DNA of 8,990 bases from Betaproteobacteria bacterium TMED156. Lineage in GTDB: Bacteria > Pseudomonadota > Gammaproteobacteria > Burkholderiales > Burkholderiaceae_A. A program made the position numbers and the translations under genes. The notes under the pieces are model-generated. The model did not search any database. It was not told the DNA's origin and worked only from the letters and a program-made list of their open reading frames with translations. Positions 7,044 through 8,990 of this stretch are shown here, piece after piece; the first letter of the stretch is position 1, and every line of letters starts with the position of its first letter. The stretch is taken from contig NHHF01000080.1 in the NCBI GenBank assembly GCA_002171155.1, positions 13,809 through 22,798 on the forward strand. The letters run 5' to 3'.

Positions 7044-7100
7044 TATTTGTTTCCTTTCTTTATTGGTCTGTTTAGCTATTATAGCATGATATATATAGAT

Positions 7101-7934
7101 TTAAAGGCCGTATTTCGCCAATTCTTCTGGATCTATAATTACTGTTTCTTTTGGAAGCTTAACTTCTACAAAGTTTTCTCTTATTGTAAAGTAATTTTTC
7201 TCTCTATTATGTGCTTGACCTACTAAATATCCAACCACTTTTAAGTTTATCTTTACTTCAAACTTTCTCTCTTCTGAAGAGAAGTTGTTTAAATTATCTT
7301 GAGAAGAATACTGGTCCTGTATAAACCCTTCGTATTTATGTTCTCCACTAGTTAACTTTACATAATTTATTGTACCGGGTCTTGTTGCAAAAGGCAAGAG
7401 TAATTCATTCATTTGTTGTTGATAATCTGTTCTAATTGTAATTTCATACATTAAATCAACGTTGACCGGCATTGGTATACTAATTGTTTGGAATACGACC
7501 TTTTGGTTATCATATCTGTAATTCTCTTGCCCATGTATTCTTTTTGCGTCTGCATTGGCAAAGTTTTTGGTCTTGTCTTGATATATTTTTCTTATAATGG
7601 ACAAGGCTCCACCCTTTTCATCGTTTACTTCTGGGATGTTTCCTTGATAAACTCCTGAGCTTCTTAAACTTTTTGTGAAAGAAGACCTTTTTATTGAGAT
7701 TATTGGAAATATGAGCGCACCTTGGCCATCTCTTAGCTCTTTCTCATTTTTTGATAAAAATGATCTCTCAGAAGTAGCCCAAAGAACAGGAACTTGCTTT
7801 GCCCCCTTATTGGTTTGTACCTGAAGTTTCAAATCATTGACAAAATTGTAAACTGACCGGTCTATATCCTCTAGTGTTGAAGGTTCAAAGTGAACTTTTC
7901 GCAACCCAGGAATATTTTCTTCGTTTTTAGACAT
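7101..7934 (-). CDS. Tail terminator / sheath stabiliser, T4 gp15-like
   Basis: In T4, gp15 forms a hexameric ring capping the tail tube and sheath and joins the tail to the neck of the head. This protein has 277 residues, against 272 in T4. Three segments match gp15 in order: FVNDLKLQVQ ... QVPVLWATSERSFL (31-60, like the VPITYASKEHF region), IPMPVNVDLMYEITIRTDYQ ... MNELLLPFATRPG (153-187, like the IKMIYELSIFTRYEDDM ... LPYF region), and ERKFEVKINLKVVGYL (222-237, like RRRIEWSLTFEVNGW). Its ATG lies inside the end of the gp14-like gene (8-base overlap, ATGTCTAA), indicating translational coupling. GAGAGGG lies about 8 bases upstream. The acidic, proline-rich C-terminal tail of T4 gp15 is absent; here the protein ends in DPEELAKYGL. 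Confidence 0.86.
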   Translation of the reverse strand: MSKNEENIPGLRKVHFEPSTLEDIDRSVYNFVNDLKLQVQTNKGAKQVPVLWATSERSFLSKNEKELRDGQGALIFPIISIKRSSFTKSLRSSGVYQGNIPEVNDEKGGALSIIRKIYQDKTKNFANADAKRIHGQENYRYDNQKVVFQTISIPMPVNVDLMYEITIRTDYQQQMNELLLPFATRPGTINYVKLTSGEHKYEGFIQDQYSSQDNLNNFSSEERKFEVKINLKVVGYLVGQAHNREKNYFTIRENFVEVKLPKETVIIDPEELAKYGL

Positions 7935-8415
7935 TTATTAATCCCTCTCTAGCTCTGACACATTGGGCTCCAATTTCAAAACTTGATTCTACCTGTCCAA
8001 ATAGCCATTTTGGCTCTTCGAGAGTCAAAATTTCATATAATCTTTCGCCATACTGGATAAAATCACCTTCTCTTACAAAAAGGTTCTGATCTTCTGTTAA
8101 TCTTCTCTTGTGAAACGCAACATTAATCTTTTCTATCCTATCAACACCCAAGGGGCTAGTTGTTGTAGTTTGGGACATGTATTTAACCATGGCATAGACC
8201 CTAACTGGGTCTAAAAATGTTTTATTGATTGATTCGCCATATAAATCATGAAAATTTGTGTTCTCCAGGCTGACAGGGTAGTAAATAACTGTCTGACCTA
8301 CAACTCTTTCAATAACTTCATCATTTATTTGCTTTACAAGGTCTTTTTCTTTCTTTCCGACGAACAACGGCGGCGGTGGAGCGTCTGGTTGTGACCATTT
8401 GTTATCATCTGACAT
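7927..8415 (-). CDS. Neck / head-completion protein, T4 gp14-like (short form)
   Basis: In T4, gp14 forms a ring with gp13 on the portal after DNA packaging and creates the site where the tail docks. Matches in order: VIYYPVSLENTNFHDLYGES (43-62, like CYYVPREYVSPDLIFGED), NKTFLDPVRVYAMVKYM (64-80), REGDFIQYGERLYEILTLEE (115-134, like [21 protein letters not shown]) and FGQV (139-142, like YQLGQ). It has 162 residues against 256 in T4 and lacks the C-terminal extension. A proline stretch (DAPPPPLF, 11-18) lies near the N-terminus. It begins 5 bases after the gp13-like stop codon and overlaps the gp15-like gene, giving the conserved 13-14-15 order. Confidence 0.83.
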   Translation of the reverse strand: MSDDNKWSQPDAPPPPLFVGKKEKDLVKQINDEVIERVVGQTVIYYPVSLENTNFHDLYGESINKTFLDPVRVYAMVKYMSQTTTTSPLGVDRIEKINVAFHKRRLTEDQNLFVREGDFIQYGERLYEILTLEEPKWLFGQVESSFEIGAQCVRAREGLINV

Positions 8416-8420
8416 CTATA

Positions 8421-8990
8421 CTACCCCACAAAAATATAATTTGGAACTTTATCTAGGACCTTTTCTGTATTTTCTAGCAATCCTGCGTCTTGCTCTGCCA
8501 ACTTAGCATATGTTAGTTCTGCCAGTGTTGTCTTTAATTCATCTCTCAACTTTAACTGCTCATCTTTACCTTCACTTATCAATGCTGAACCGTTCAGTGT
8601 TACACTTTCTCCAGGGATAGGTACTGAATTGAATTTAGACCTAATTTGACCCAAAGTTTCTTTGCAAAGAGCCAATGCGAACCTACGAATCCATTGTTTT
8701 CCGATTGAATTTATGTTTTCAAACGGCAAATTACCCATCGGAAGAGTATTCATATTGTTTACGCCATCAACAGAAGCATCTGTTGATTCCCAAACGTCTT
8801 GTGGGATAGAAAACTCTATCCACATTTTTGCAGGGCCACCGGAATATGGTCTTGGGTGGAGGCGAATCTTATTATTCCTTAGCTCATACGAATAATGAGA
8901 CATCCTAGTATAAATTGCGTCCTCAAAGGCCATTGCTTGGGCTTTATTGTGCCAAGCTGGAATCAACTGAAAGGTAGAATCGTCTGAAAA
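8421..8990 (-). CDS. Neck protein, T4 gp13-like, C-terminal 189 residues (5' end beyond the window)
   Basis: In T4, gp13 works with gp14 to finish the packaged head and connect it to the tail. The frame is open to the right edge (first visible residues FSDDSTFQ), so the gene is cut. An apparent TTG start at 8966 is simply an internal leucine codon. The C-terminal half matches T4 gp13: QWIRRFALALCKETLGQIRS (about 99-118), then a PGESVTLNGSALISEG segment and ELKTTL, against T4 WVKDYATALAKELNGQI ... PGGVTVDGQRLIEEA ... LREEL. Both end in a hydrophobic residue plus VG. Compared with T4 there are about 25 extra residues, including LLENTEKVLDKVP, before the end. The upstream part (AWHNKAQAMAFEDAIYTRMS) recalls marine relatives. 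The 13-14-15 order supports the call. Confidence 0.78.
   Translation of the reverse strand, partial: FSDDSTFQLIPAWHNKAQAMAFEDAIYTRMSHYSYELRNNKIRLHPRPYSGGPAKMWIEFSIPQDVWESTDASVDGVNNMNTLPMGNLPFENINSIGKQWIRRFALALCKETLGQIRSKFNSVPIPGESVTLNGSALISEGKDEQLKLRDELKTTLAELTYAKLAEQDAGLLENTEKVLDKVPNYIFVG

Noticed and set aside
7075..7086. TATAAT-like sequence in the spacer before the coiled-coil gene as a host-type promoter
   Set aside because: The -10 match is good, but the sequence 17 bases upstream matches the -35 consensus poorly and the spacer is only 57 bases of AT-rich DNA within a tight gene series. It is too weak to annotate.
6862..7226. Two overlapping plus-strand open frames with hydrophobic, Phe/Cys/Ser-rich products
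   Set aside because: They are antisense to the coiled-coil and gp15-like genes and have no convincing ribosome binding site. The apparent membrane character comes from complementing Glu/Lys-rich codons.
8964..8966. TTG as the start codon of the gp13-like gene
   Set aside because: The frame continues without a stop to the right edge and reads FSDDSTFQL before IPAW. No Shine-Dalgarno precedes the TTG, so the gene is cut by the window and not complete.

Overview
The window is a stretch of virion-assembly genes from a T4-like contractile-tailed bacteriophage. It is most likely a marine environmental one, because the large fibre-like protein is built from sequence motifs that recur in marine T4-like phages. 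Every gene I can support is on the minus strand, so transcription runs from right to left. The host cannot be determined from the sequence. No tRNA, CRISPR array, integrase, insertion sequence or attachment site was seen.

In transcription order the right third (8990 to about 7100) is a tight neck and tail-completion cassette. It holds the C-terminal part of a gp13-like neck protein (cut by the window end), a short gp14-like neck protein, and a gp15-like tail terminator / sheath-stabilising protein that overlaps the gp14 gene by 8 bases. Two small genes follow: an acidic coiled-coil protein of 116 residues that I do not recognise, and a 70-residue protein resembling the DUF5659 family. An AT-rich spacer of 182 bases leads into a 1259-residue, Ser/Thr/Ala/Gly/Asp-rich modular structural protein, probably a fibre or whisker-like appendage. 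It ends at a clear Rho-independent terminator. After a 140-base spacer comes the tail sheath gene (gp18-like), which runs off the left end still open after 774 codons.

The products should work together. The neck proteins complete the filled head, gp15 caps the tail and locks the sheath, the sheath drives contraction, and the large modular protein is probably an external appendage. In T4 the terminase genes 16 and 17 lie between genes 15 and 18. Here that interval holds the two small genes and the fibre-like gene instead. The two large genes have strong Shine-Dalgarno sequences and share a short AT-rich motif in their leaders, while the small genes have weaker initiation signals.

The points most worth following up are the gene order, an apparent GC-richer insertion in the sheath after residue 612, the repeat architecture of the 1259-residue protein (all six of its tryptophans lie in one repeated motif), and the two unassigned small proteins. 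I saw no defence system or enzymatic pathway.
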